The notes under the pieces are model-generated. The model was not told the DNA's origin, ran no database searches, and saw only the letters and a list, made by a program, of their open reading frames with translations. DNA of 64,000 nucleotides from NCBI GenBank assembly GCA_015066005.1, contig SVPF01000001.1, positions 44,997 to 108,996 of the forward strand, given 5' to 3'. Each line of letters opens with the position of its first letter. The stretch's first letter is position 1. Positions 54,354-61,459 of the stretch are shown one piece after another. The translations under genes were made by a program, and so were the position numbers. This stretch comes from Oscillospiraceae bacterium. GTDB lineage: Bacteria; Bacillota; Clostridia; Oscillospirales; Acutalibacteraceae.

Positions 54354-55460
54354 ATGAAGTTAATGAAAAAAATCGTTGCTGCAGTTATCGTTTTAATTTT
54401 AGCTTTATCGATAACCGGCTGCCACAAGAAAAATGAAATTGCCGTTACAGTTAACGGCTTCGAGTATACCTCGGCTTACTATATGTGCGCTCTTATTAAC
54501 GCATACAGAGAAGGTCAAAGCGAGGTTCAAACCGCTTTGGGTGACAAGTTCACATCCGATACCGATTACTTTAAGCAAAAAATTGGCGACAAAAAATTTG
54601 ATGCTTGGGTAAAGGATCGCGCTATTGATATTCTTGAAGAAATAGGCACTTACCAAAAGCTTTGTAAGGATGCCAAAATTGAGCTTAGCGACGAACAAAT
54701 GAACGAAGCACAAAATATGGCTTACTACACCTGGTATTATTACGGCTACGGTCAAATGTTTGAGCCAAACGGTGTAAGCTGGAACACCTACTTACAGTTT
54801 AATGTTGACAGCGCTTATGCTAACCTTTACTTTGAACACCTTTACGGTGAGAAGGGCGAAAAGGAAATTCCCGCCGCTGATGTTGAAGCAAAGCTTTATA
54901 AGGACTTTATTATTGCTGATTTGATTGATGTTACCTTCAGCAGTGAAAAGGACACTGAAAAGGCTGAAATTAAAACCAAGCTTGACGGTTACCTTAAAGA
55001 CCTTAAGGAAGGCAAAAAGACCTTTGAAGAGGTTTATAACGATTATAACGATATAAAGCCTGAAGAAGAAAAAGAAGAGGAAAAGGAAGAAGCCGACAAG
55101 GAAGAAAGCACGGAAGAGAAGGAAGAGCTTAAGCCAATTGACGAATATGCTCAAATCCTCGGCGCTAAGGACAGCGGCTACGACCACGACTACTTTGATG
55201 AAATTTCAAAAATGGCAACTAACGAAGTTAAAATCATTGAAAAGAAGGAAAAGGCCGGTTATATTTTAGTTGTTAAGAAGGATATTAAGGCTGACCCCTA
55301 CTATCGTGAAAATATGGATATAACCATTCGCCATCTTTTAAAGGATGATGAATTTAATAAGGATATGGACAAAATTTTCAAGACCGCTAAGGCTGATGTA
55401 AACAGCTTTGCAGTTGATCGCTTTAAGGTAAAGAAAATTAAAGAACCGTCTTATCAATAA
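54354..55460 (+). CDS. SurA/PrsA-like foldase lipoprotein
   Basis: The protein has about 368 residues. Lipobox LSITGCHKK, then NEIAVTVNGFEYTSAYY, the typical start of SurA_N/PrsA-type foldases. The middle contains an unusually acidic Lys/Glu stretch (about 235-265, EEEKEEEKEEADKEES). A parvulin-type catalytic domain is not obvious; the C-terminus is only weakly similar, so isomerase activity is uncertain. ATG 54354 follows CGGAGGA; the track start lies in the leader. Confidence 0.78.
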   Translation: MKLMKKIVAAVIVLILALSITGCHKKNEIAVTVNGFEYTSAYYMCALINAYREGQSEVQTALGDKFTSDTDYFKQKIGDKKFDAWVKDRAIDILEEIGTYQKLCKDAKIELSDEQMNEAQNMAYYTWYYYGYGQMFEPNGVSWNTYLQFNVDSAYANLYFEHLYGEKGEKEIPAADVEAKLYKDFIIADLIDVTFSSEKDTEKAEIKTKLDGYLKDLKEGKKTFEEVYNDYNDIKPEEEKEEEKEEADKEESTEEKEELKPIDEYAQILGAKDSGYDHDYFDEISKMATNEVKIIEKKEKAGYILVVKKDIKADPYYRENMDITIRHLLKDDEFNKDMDKIFKTAKADVNSFAVDRFKVKKIKEPSYQ

Positions 55461-55481
55461 TAAGTGTTAAGCATCTGCTAA

Positions 55482-55516
55482 AGAGGCACCTCCCTTACGG
55501 AAGGTGCCTCATTTAT
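55482..55516 (+). terminator. Terminator after foldase gene
   Basis: GAGGCACCT, CCCTTACGG, AGGTGCCTC, then ATTTATT. Confidence 0.82.
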
Positions 55517-55572
55517 TGGGAGAAACTTCTTTATGAAGTGTATGCCAAAAGCGGATGCTTTTTTATTCCAAA

Positions 55573-55614
55573 TAAAAACCGACTGCGTAAACAAAACTTT
55601 TTACACAGTCGGTT
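55573..55614 (-). terminator. Terminator of the micro-ORF transcript
   Basis: On the minus strand AACCGACTG-TGTAAA...TTTACGCAGTCGGTTTTTATT: a long stem with a U-tract, oriented leftward. Confidence 0.88.
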
Positions 55615-55636
55615 AAATTATTTCAATATTCATTTT

Positions 55637-55690
55637 TTAAAAATTCTTCTTTCGTTTTTCCGTTTTTAATGCCTTACGCGGCACCTGCAT
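55637..55690 (-). CDS. Possible basic micropeptide, 17 aa
   Basis: ATG 55690 to TAA: MQVPRKALKTEKRKKNF, seven Lys/Arg of 17. A GGGG sits 14 nt upstream within a GGGGAACGCCCC hairpin, so the ribosome site is poor. It is the last ORF before the terminator. Low certainty. Confidence 0.2.
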   Translation of the reverse strand: MQVPRKALKTEKRKKNF

Positions 55691-55723
55691 ATCAAGGGGC
55701 GTTCCCCTAGTTAAATTATTATT

Positions 55724-55762
55724 TTACGGAGCAAAACCTTTTTTTAAAGTTAAATAGTACAT
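55724..55762 (-). CDS. Possible micropeptide, 12 aa (second ORF of cassette 2)
   Basis: ATG 55762 to TAA: MYYLTLKKGFAP, with GGGTGAG 4-5 nt upstream. It is in the same frame as MKIRIYSIK, after that ORF's TAA. Confidence 0.3.
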   Translation of the reverse strand: MYYLTLKKGFAP

Positions 55763-55823
55763 TGGACTCACCCTTACAGTTTATTTAATGGAATAAATTC
55801 TTATTTTCATTAAAATCACCGAA
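55752..55823 (-). repeat. Two-ORF cassette, copy 2
   Basis: Order on the minus strand: CGGTGA, ATG of a 9-aa ORF, TAA, 8 nt, GGTGAG, T/A-CCA, ATGTAC. Same layout as copy 1 at 55857-55932. Confidence 0.65.
55781..55810 (-). CDS. Possible micropeptide, 9 aa (first ORF of cassette 2)
   Basis: ATG 55810 to TAA: MKIRIYSIK, with CGGTGA about 5 nt upstream. Closely similar to MKVEIYFIKK of cassette 1. Confidence 0.3.
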   Translation of the reverse strand: MKIRIYSIK

Positions 55824-55856
55824 CTTTTAATATATGTTATCTTTTAAGATTAACAT

Positions 55857-55932
55857 TTAACTGTACATTGGTCTCACCTTATCAATTTATTTTTTGATAA
55901 AATAAATTTCTACTTTCATAAAGCATCACCGG
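55857..55932 (-). repeat. Two-ORF cassette, copy 1
   Basis: Order on the minus strand: CGGTGA, ATG of a 10-aa ORF, TAA, 8 nt, GGTGAG, ACCA, ATGTAC. The second ORF here is only three codons. Confidence 0.65.
55887..55919 (-). CDS. Possible micropeptide, 10 aa (first ORF of cassette 1)
   Basis: ATG 55919 to TAA: MKVEIYFIKK, with GGTGA 6 nt upstream. The pattern MK-V/I-x-IY-x-IK is shared with cassette 2. Confidence 0.3.
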   Translation of the reverse strand: MKVEIYFIKK

Positions 55933-56207
55933 GGGTTTATATATTCTGTCAAATCCTATTGGAAAAAACTTAAACTAAATGAAAACTCTTCCCGCCTTTA
56001 TTTAAAACTTTATTAAATTTATTTTCAAGACCATTTTAACCTTATATTATATAAAGTCCCTTTCGGGCCCGCTTAAATATCAAAACCAAAATTTACACTT
56101 TTAAACCAGGTTATTTTCAAAACCCTTTTTTAAAGATTTAAAAGCCCACAAACTTAAAATTTTGTTATTTAAGTGTTCTTACTTCATTGGAATCACGCCT
56201 TTCTTTT

Positions 56208-56246
56208 TTATTTAAGAAACCTTTCAGGTGGAGTTAAGTCTTTCAT
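56208..56246 (-). CDS. Possible leader micropeptide, 12 aa
   Basis: ATG 56246 to TAA: MKDLTPPERFLK. It has the best translation signal of the region, AAAGGAGGAG 7-8 nt before ATG, and lies about 25 nt after the predicted transcription start. That makes translation likely even if the peptide's purpose is unknown. Confidence 0.45.
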   Translation of the reverse strand: MKDLTPPERFLK

Positions 56247-56277
56247 TTTTTTGCTCCTCCTTTCTCTTTCTGTCTTT

Positions 56278-56306
56278 ATTGTAATGTATAATGCACAAAA
56301 AGTCAA
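56278..56306 (-). promoter_or_regulatory. Promoter of the micro-ORF transcript
   Basis: On the minus strand TTGACT, 17 bp, TACAAT; near-consensus. Confidence 0.75.
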
Positions 56307-56468
56307 GTAAAAGTTGATAACTTTTGTTACTTTTTACAAATTGTTCAAAAAATCTATTATTTTTTAGTCACTTATGATAAAATAGAATACACCAAAGGGA
56401 TAAATTTACACCCTTTTGAATTTTTAAAACCAAAAAACATACAATACTATTTAAGGAGAATTTATAAA

Positions 56469-56774
56469 ATGGCTGAAATGGAAAAGGACTATAACCCCGA
56501 CTTAATAACCCTTTCGGATGATGACGGCAAGGAATACACCTTTGAAGTGCTTGACGCAATCGAAACCGACGAAGCAAGATATTTGGCACTTCTGCCTACC
56601 TATGACGACCCCAAGAAGATGCTTGAGGAAAGCGGTGAATTGGTAATTGTTAAGGTTGGCGAAGAAAACGGCGAAGAATATTTTTACGAAATTGAAGACG
56701 ATGATGAGTATGAAACTATTGCCGATGCCTTCATCGACCGTTTGGAAGACTTTTTTGAAATTGATAATAAATAA
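56469..56774 (+). CDS. DUF1292 family protein
   Basis: The protein has 101 residues and is strongly acidic. LITLSDDDGKEYTFEVLDAIETDEARYLALLP and LVIVKVGEENGEEYFYEIEDDDEY are the DUF1292 (YrzB-like) pattern. Function unknown; widespread in Firmicutes. AAGGAG lies 10 nt before ATG. Its 5' side is divergent from the micro-ORF transcript, about 160 bp apart. Confidence 0.9.
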   Translation: MAEMEKDYNPDLITLSDDDGKEYTFEVLDAIETDEARYLALLPTYDDPKKMLEESGELVIVKVGEENGEEYFYEIEDDDEYETIADAFIDRLEDFFEIDNK

Positions 56775-56803
56775 TACTGTTTTTGCATTTTTAGGATGTC
56801 GCA

Positions 56804-56838
56804 ACGCCGAAGACGTACAGTAAGTACTTCGAGGCGTT
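56804..56838. other. Isolated hairpin downstream of DUF1292
   Basis: AACGCC-GAAG...CTTC-GAGGCGTT with an inner GTAC/GTAC pairing; not followed by a T-run, so not a normal terminator. Confidence 0.4.
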
Positions 56839-56912
56839 AAGACAAACTTAAAATCAAAAAGATTATTTAAGGTCCTGTTTTGTTCGCGGACCGTTGCTTA
56901 TATAACCCTACA

Positions 56913-57119
56913 CTTTTAATTTTTGGGGCAATACTCTCGCGTAATGGGAATGCAGACCTCCCGCGGCTGTGCCGAGTTCGGAAGAAGGGAGCTCGAAGTT
57001 ACGCGGTGTGCACCCACCTGCTGTACTGCAGGTTATCATTAAGCACATTACGGCAAAACGGGATCTTTTAGGTTAAATTAAACGCCTAACCAGACTTATG
57101 TATGGTTAGGCGGTTTTAT
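56913..57119 (+). ncRNA. Unidentified structured RNA ending in a terminator
   Basis: A GC-rich, ORF-poor block stands out from its AT-rich surroundings. A long rod can be drawn: CGCGTAA (56939-) pairs with TTACGCG (about 57000), enclosing CTCCC/GGGAG and small CCGA/TCGG and GGC/GCC hairpins, followed by ACCTGC/GCAGGT. A weak TATAAC -10 box precedes it, and the terminator at 57082-57119 closes it rightward, giving about 200 nt. Size and rod shape would suit a 6S-type or SRP-type RNA, but I do not see their conserved cores, so identity is open. Confidence 0.5.
57082..57119 (+). terminator. Terminator of the structured RNA
   Basis: CGCCTAACC, about 12 nt, GGTTAGGCG, then GTTTTATT. Confidence 0.85.
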
Positions 57120-57132
57120 TAGGTATAAAAAT

Positions 57133-57165
57133 AACGGAGAAGTGTAGCACTTCTCCGTTTAAAAA
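57133..57165 (-). terminator. Terminator of rpmG-rplA operon
   Basis: AACGGAGAAGTG, TAG, CACTTCTCCGTT with an A/T-rich tail in the leftward direction. Confidence 0.85.
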
Positions 57166-57175
57166 TTACTTTTTA

Positions 57176-57871
57176 TTAGTTGCCAAACTTAGCAACGTTG
57201 AGCTTCACGCCGGGGCCCATGGTAGTTGCGAGAACGCAAGACTTAACATACTGACCCTTTGTAGCAGCGGGCTTAGCCTTAATGATTGCACCCATAAGAG
57301 CGTCAAAGTTTTCCTGAATCTTTTCAGCACCGAAGGAAACCTTGCCGATGGGGCAGTGAATAATGTTGGTTTTGTCAAGACGGTATTCAATTTTACCTGC
57401 CTTTGCTTCGGTAACAGCCTTAGCAACATCAGGAGTAACGGTACCTGCCTTGGGGCTGGGCATTAAGCCACGGGGACCTAAAACCTTACCAAGACGACCA
57501 ACAAGACCCATCATATCGGGAGTAGCGATTACTACGTCGAAATCGAGCCAGTTTTCGTTCTGAATCTTAGCGATCATTTCCTCAGCACCAACAAAGTCAG
57601 CGCCTGCAGCTTCAGCAGCTGCTGCCTTGTCGCCCTTAGCAATAACTAAGGTTCTAACAGTTTTACCTGTACCGTTGGGAAGAACAACAGCGCCACGAAC
57701 CTGCTGGTCAGCGTGACGAGAGTCAACACCCAAACGAACGTGAATTTCAACCGTTTCATCGAATTTTGCAGTAGCGGTCTTTACAACCAATTCTGCAGCT
57801 TCGTTAACATCGTAAAGCTTACCGGTTTCAATAAGCTTTGCGCTTTCACTATATTTTTTACCGTGTTTCAT
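57176..57871 (-). CDS. rplA: 50S ribosomal protein L1
   Basis: The protein has 231 residues. [56 protein letters not shown] are textbook L1 segments. It forms the L1 stalk and often represses its own operon. It follows rplK by 48 nt; rplJ/rplL do not follow, and the operon ends here. Confidence 0.98.
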   Translation of the reverse strand: MKHGKKYSESAKLIETGKLYDVNEAAELVVKTATAKFDETVEIHVRLGVDSRHADQQVRGAVVLPNGTGKTVRTLVIAKGDKAAAAEAAGADFVGAEEMIAKIQNENWLDFDVVIATPDMMGLVGRLGKVLGPRGLMPSPKAGTVTPDVAKAVTEAKAGKIEYRLDKTNIIHCPIGKVSFGAEKIQENFDALMGAIIKAKPAATKGQYVKSCVLATTMGPGVKLNVAKFGN

Positions 57872-57919
57872 TTTTTACCTCCAAGTGGTTAATCGGAATT
57901 TTCCTCCCACGAGAGAGAA

Positions 57920-58345
57920 TTAATCTACAACCTCAATACCCATGCTACGTGCTGTACCGGCGATCATGCTCATAGCAGATTCGATAGAAGCAGCGTTCAA
58001 GTCGGGCATTTTGGTTTCAGCGATTTTTTGTACTTGCTCTCTTGTGATTTTGGCAACCTTGTTTTTGTTAGGTGTGCCTGATGCGCTTTCAATACCGCAA
58101 GCCTTCTTAATAAGAACAGCTGCAGGGGGAGTCTTTGTGATGAAGCTGAAAGAACGGTCAGCATAAACTGTAATTACAACAGGAATGATAAGACCAACAT
58201 CGTTCTTAGTTCTTTCGTTAAACTCCTTAGTGAAAGCCATGATGTTAACACCATGCTGACCGAGAGCCGGGCCTACAGGGGGAGCTGGTGTTGCCTTACC
58301 TGCAGGGATTTGTAACTTAATGTAGCCTGTAATTTTTTGAGCCAT
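57920..58345 (-). CDS. rplK: 50S ribosomal protein L11
   Basis: The protein has 141 residues. [28 protein letters not shown] is the invariant L11 opening. ATG 58345 (MAQKITG) was chosen after GGAGG; the track start is six codons earlier. It forms the GTPase-associated centre. Confidence 0.98.
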   Translation of the reverse strand: MAQKITGYIKLQIPAGKATPAPPVGPALGQHGVNIMAFTKEFNERTKNDVGLIIPVVITVYADRSFSFITKTPPAAVLIKKACGIESASGTPNKNKVAKITREQVQKIAETKMPDLNAASIESAMSMIAGTARSMGIEVVD

Positions 58346-58363
58346 TTTTATTTGCACCTCCAT

Positions 58364-58479
58364 AATTCGTGGTAACAGTATCTTATAGTCTGATACCTGG
58401 CGGGGCGGTCATATTCCGTCCCTCCCACCGTGACACGCTTTGTGTCGGGGTTTAATAAGCATTTCTGCGTATTAACTGA
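58364..58479 (-). promoter_or_regulatory. rplK leader with hairpins
   Basis: About 115 nt between nusG and rplK. On the minus strand it has CCGACAC-AAAGC-GTGTC..., GGTGGGAGGGACGG...CCGCCCC and GTATCAG...GATAC stem segments before the ribosome site. A position and GGTGGGAGG core like this fit an autoregulatory L1/L11 leader, but no terminator is present. Confidence 0.5.
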
Positions 58480-59007
58480 TTAGTTTTCAAGAGAAATTTG
58501 GTCAAGTTCTAATTCAACCGGAGTTTCTCTGCCAAACATTGAAAGAACAACACAAACACTGTTGTTTTCGGTATCAACCGTTTTAACAGTACCGGTATAT
58601 CCTTCAAGCGGACCGCTGATAATTTTAACAATATCGCCGTCCTTATAGCCAACCTCAACGCTGTGCTTTTCTACGCCAAGGGCTGCAACCTCTTCATCGG
58701 TTAGGGGAACGGGCTTAGAAGCCGGACCCACAAAGCCTGTACAGCCACGGATGTTTCTAACAACATACCAGCTGTCATCGGTTACAATCATTTTAATTAA
58801 CACATAACCGGGAAAAATTTTACGTTCAACCTCGCGAACCTTGTCTTCCTTAATTTCGGTTACGGTTTCCATTGGGATTTTAATATCTTGTATTAAATCC
58901 TGCATTCCACGACTTTCAACCATAGTTGCCAAGTCGTTAGCCACCTTGTTTTCATATCCTGAATAGGTATGCACAACATACCATCTTGCTTCTTGTGTTT
59001 CAGACAT
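58480..59007 (-). CDS. nusG: Transcription factor NusG
   Basis: The protein has 175 residues. ARWYVVHTYSGYENKVANDL and FPGYVLIKMIVTDDSWYVVRN form the NGN domain, and VKIISGPLEGYTGTV the KOW domain. It travels with RNA polymerase and links it to ribosomes. It follows secE by 16 nt. Confidence 0.97.
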   Translation of the reverse strand: MSETQEARWYVVHTYSGYENKVANDLATMVESRGMQDLIQDIKIPMETVTEIKEDKVREVERKIFPGYVLIKMIVTDDSWYVVRNIRGCTGFVGPASKPVPLTDEEVAALGVEKHSVEVGYKDGDIVKIISGPLEGYTGTVKTVDTENNSVCVVLSMFGRETPVELELDQISLEN

Positions 59008-59023
59008 GATTTACCTCCAAGGA

Positions 59024-59725
59024 TTATTTAACGCTTTTTAAGATCCATTCGATAAGCTGACCTAAACCAAAGTCAACAAGCCAAATAAGTGCACCTACAA
59101 CTGCGCACATAATTAAAACTATACCTGTGTTTTTAACAACATCTTTAAAGCTTGGCCAAACAATCTTTTTGATTTCGCTCTTATAATCTCTGAAGAAGAG
59201 AACAACACGCTGAGCGATTGTTTTTCCATTGGTTGCTTTTGCTTCAATATAATCATCAATAAACAAGTGAGCAATTGCAAATGCTGCAAATAAGAACATT
59301 GCAACAACCATAATAATTGCAAACCAGGTGTAATGAATACTTGAAACAGGAGCAATGGGACGAACGTCAACAAACCTTGTAGGCTCAAGTGCAGTCATAC
59401 ATACCAATGTGTAAATGGCAGTGAAAAGACTTACGGCCGAAACAGTATAACGAATTCCCTTCTTGTTAACAAACAAGCCAACACCGTTTAATACAGCAGC
59501 AAATGCGGTAAGAATAAAGGTAAACAAAATTTTAGCAGAATATGCTAAACCAATGCTTTTACCTAAAAATTCAACCTTTGAACCAAATGCCCACTGAGCT
59601 GCGATGTAAGAGCCTGCCAACTCACCCTTTGAGAAAACATCCACAAAAGGAAGGAAAAACATTACAAGGGCACCCAGACCGAAAACAACGGCGGCAATTT
59701 GAAAAATTTTATTTAATATCTTCAT
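59024..59725 (-). CDS. secE: SecE with a four-helix N-terminal membrane extension
   Basis: The protein has 233 residues; SecE normally has 60-75 in Firmicutes. The last 70 residues are SecE (RVVLFFRDYKSEIKKIVWPSFKDVVKNTG plus one membrane helix). Residues 1-160 add about four membrane helices (IAAVVFGLGALVMFFLPFV, ILFTFILTAFAAVLNGVGL and two more) of a family I do not recognise. The frame is continuous. SecE is the essential clamp of SecYEG; the extension may interact with the translocon or be a fused membrane protein. Confidence 0.88.
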   Translation of the reverse strand: MKILNKIFQIAAVVFGLGALVMFFLPFVDVFSKGELAGSYIAAQWAFGSKVEFLGKSIGLAYSAKILFTFILTAFAAVLNGVGLFVNKKGIRYTVSAVSLFTAIYTLVCMTALEPTRFVDVRPIAPVSSIHYTWFAIIMVVAMFLFAAFAIAHLFIDDYIEAKATNGKTIAQRVVLFFRDYKSEIKKIVWPSFKDVVKNTGIVLIMCAVVGALIWLVDFGLGQLIEWILKSVK

Positions 59726-59734
59726 TTCTGCCTC

Positions 59735-59884
59735 CTACTTTGTTTCCTTGTGAAGGGTGTGCTTTTTGCAGAACCTGCAGTACTTGTTCATTTCAAGTCT
59801 GTCGGGGTCGTTCTTCTTGTTTTTCATTGTGTTGTAGTTGCGTTGTTTGCACTCTGTGCAAGCAAGTGTGATTTTAACTCTCAT
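59735..59884 (-). CDS. rpmG: 50S ribosomal protein L33
   Basis: The protein has 49 residues. [17 protein letters not shown] and [16 protein letters not shown] are the zinc-binding (C+) L33 form. GGGAGG precedes ATG 59884. It is the first gene of the secE-nusG-rplK-rplA operon. Confidence 0.96.
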   Translation of the reverse strand: MRVKITLACTECKQRNYNTMKNKKNDPDRLEMNKYCRFCKKHTLHKETK

Positions 59885-60080
59885 AACGGCACCTCCCGCT
59901 TTACGGAAATATTTTTTGCTTTTACTCTTGTAAAAGTAAACGCCTCCCTCGGTTAAAGCTGTCAATTCATCGCATCACACACCACATTTTGCGGTTTGTG
60001 AAAAGCACACTGCGATATGTTGAAAGCCCATAAAAACCGGTTCTTATTGCAAAAAAAAAGAACCTTTCAGAGGTAGTATG

Positions 60081-60109
60081 ATTATACCATAAAATCCCTA
60101 AAAGGTCAA
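60081..60109 (-). promoter_or_regulatory. Promoter of rpmG-secE-nusG-rplK-rplA operon
   Basis: On the minus strand TTGACC, 17 bp, TATAAT. It is followed by a leader of about 190 nt with an AGGTTCTTTTT...AAGAACC stem near the start. Confidence 0.82.
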
Positions 60110-60136
60110 GCATTTTTTATTATATATTATATACTA

Positions 60137-60616
60137 TTATTTGTGGTAAGTCGAGCCTTCATTTATCTTAAATGCACGATAAACCTGTTCAAGCAGCATT
60201 ACACGGAAAAGCTGGTGCGGAAAGGTCATTTTTGAAAGCGAAAAACGCATTTTTGCGGTTGCTTTTACCGTTTCGCTTAACCCGTACGAGCTACCGATAA
60301 TAAAGACAATTCCCCTGCCCTGCTGTGATAAATCATCCACCTTTTCGGCAAATTCCTCACTTGAAAGCTGTTTGCCCTCGACACAAAGCGGATAAACGTC
60401 ACAATTTTTGGGAATTTTTTTAATTATCATTTCAGCTTCCCTTAAAAGCGCCGCATCAATTTGCGATTTTGAAGGCGAATCGGGTAGCTTTACGGGCTCA
60501 AGCTCAATAATTTCCAAATCGCAATACCTTGAAAGGCGTTTTGTATATTCTGAAACCGCTTCGCGCAAATATTTTTCCTTAAGCCTTCCCAAAGCTATAA
60601 GTGTAACCTTTATCAT
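60137..60616 (-). CDS. rlmH: 23S rRNA (pseudouridine1915-N3)-methyltransferase RlmH
   Basis: The protein has 159 residues. IALGRLKEKYLREAVSEYTKRLSRY and FIIGSSYGLSETVK (SPOUT knot) and MTFPHQLFRVMLLEQVYRAFKI are diagnostic. It methylates helix 69 of 23S rRNA. It overlaps the YycJ-like gene by 4 bp. Confidence 0.97.
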   Translation of the reverse strand: MIKVTLIALGRLKEKYLREAVSEYTKRLSRYCDLEIIELEPVKLPDSPSKSQIDAALLREAEMIIKKIPKNCDVYPLCVEGKQLSSEEFAEKVDDLSQQGRGIVFIIGSSYGLSETVKATAKMRFSLSKMTFPHQLFRVMLLEQVYRAFKINEGSTYHK

Positions 60617-61401
60617 ATAACCGTCACCCCGTTATTTTGCGGTCGTGCAACCGTTAAAATATAGTCCCTTCCGTTTTGGGCGCCGTTTACCATTAAAGCC
60701 GCTTCAGCAGTGGCTTGGGCAAGCATTGGGGTATTATTATGCTGACTTAAATGGCCCAAAATAAGTCTGGTTGTGCCCGAGTTTAAAAGGGCATTTAATT
60801 CACCTGCGCAGGCATTGTTTGAAAGGTGACCCTTGTCCGATAAAATTCGCATTTTTAGGTGCGGCGGATAGGGTCCGCGCTTTAGCATTTCAATGTCGTG
60901 GTTTGATTCAAGCAGCACAAGATCGTTACCGATAAAAGCGCGACGCATACCGTCGGTAATAATACCGCTATCGGTACAAACGGCCACCCGTTTTTTATCG
61001 GGCAAAATAAAGCTATACCCGCTTGAGCCGTTGCAGTCGTGGCTGGTAGCAAAGCGGTCGGCAACAATACCGCCCACTTCAATTTTACTGTCAGTAATTA
61101 CACAAGCAGTTGTTTTGGCGGGAATTTTGTCAAGTCTCTCTAACGCTTCAAGGGTTGTTTGGCTCGCAAAAAGCATTGCATTTGTTTTATTTAAAAGGGT
61201 TTTAAGGCCTTTTATATGGTCATCGTGCTCGTGTGTGATAAACACCGCGGTGATTTCGTCAATACTTCCGCCTGCGCGCAAAAGTGCTTCGCAAATACCC
61301 TTAAAAGATGCCCCGGCATCAACTAAAATACCGCCGTTTTGCGTGCCGATATATGTACAATTACCACTTGAACTGCTGAAAAGCGGACAAATTTTTGACA
61401 A
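60613..61401 (-). CDS. YycJ/WalJ-like metallo-beta-lactamase fold hydrolase
   Basis: The protein has 262 residues. LFSSSSGNCTYIG is the YycJ opening, THEHDDHIKGL the HxHxDH metal site, and ESNHDIEML and LGHLSQHN complete it. YycJ-type proteins are thought to act as nucleases or phosphodiesterases linked to cell-wall and DNA repair functions. It lies between murA and rlmH, a common arrangement. Confidence 0.9.
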   Translation of the reverse strand: MSKICPLFSSSSGNCTYIGTQNGGILVDAGASFKGICEALLRAGGSIDEITAVFITHEHDDHIKGLKTLLNKTNAMLFASQTTLEALERLDKIPAKTTACVITDSKIEVGGIVADRFATSHDCNGSSGYSFILPDKKRVAVCTDSGIITDGMRRAFIGNDLVLLESNHDIEMLKRGPYPPHLKMRILSDKGHLSNNACAGELNALLNSGTTRLILGHLSQHNNTPMLAQATAEAALMVNGAQNGRDYILTVARPQNNGVTVI

Positions 61402-61459
61402 AAAATCACCTCCAAAATTACAAATAAACAGGCCAACCGCAGTTGACCTGTATTACTTT

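Larger units (their letters stand above)
55573..56271 (-). other. Predicted ~700-nt transcript with only micro-ORFs
   Basis: This fills most of the 1-kb gap between the foldase and DUF1292 genes. A consensus promoter at 56278-56306 and the terminator at 55573-55614 face the same way, with no ORF over about 18 codons between them. It contains several tiny ORFs with GGAGG or GGTGA sites, a GCGGGCCCGAAAGGGAC stem-loop region near 56062-56078, and two copies of a roughly 70-bp cassette about 107 bp apart. It could be a long regulatory RNA, a set of expressed micropeptides, or decayed genes. Confidence 0.6.

Noticed and set aside
56960-57010. SRP RNA domain IV (TTCGGAAGAA, a GGAA tetraloop stem)
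   Set aside because: The invariant GTCAGG / GGAAGCAGC symmetric loop residues are absent.
56920-57070. 5S rRNA on the minus strand (CCGAAC and GCGAGAGTA occur)
   Set aside because: The spacing between the two motifs is about 30 nt too short, helix III is wrong, and no helix I partner for the TTGCCCC end exists. Treated as an unidentified RNA instead.
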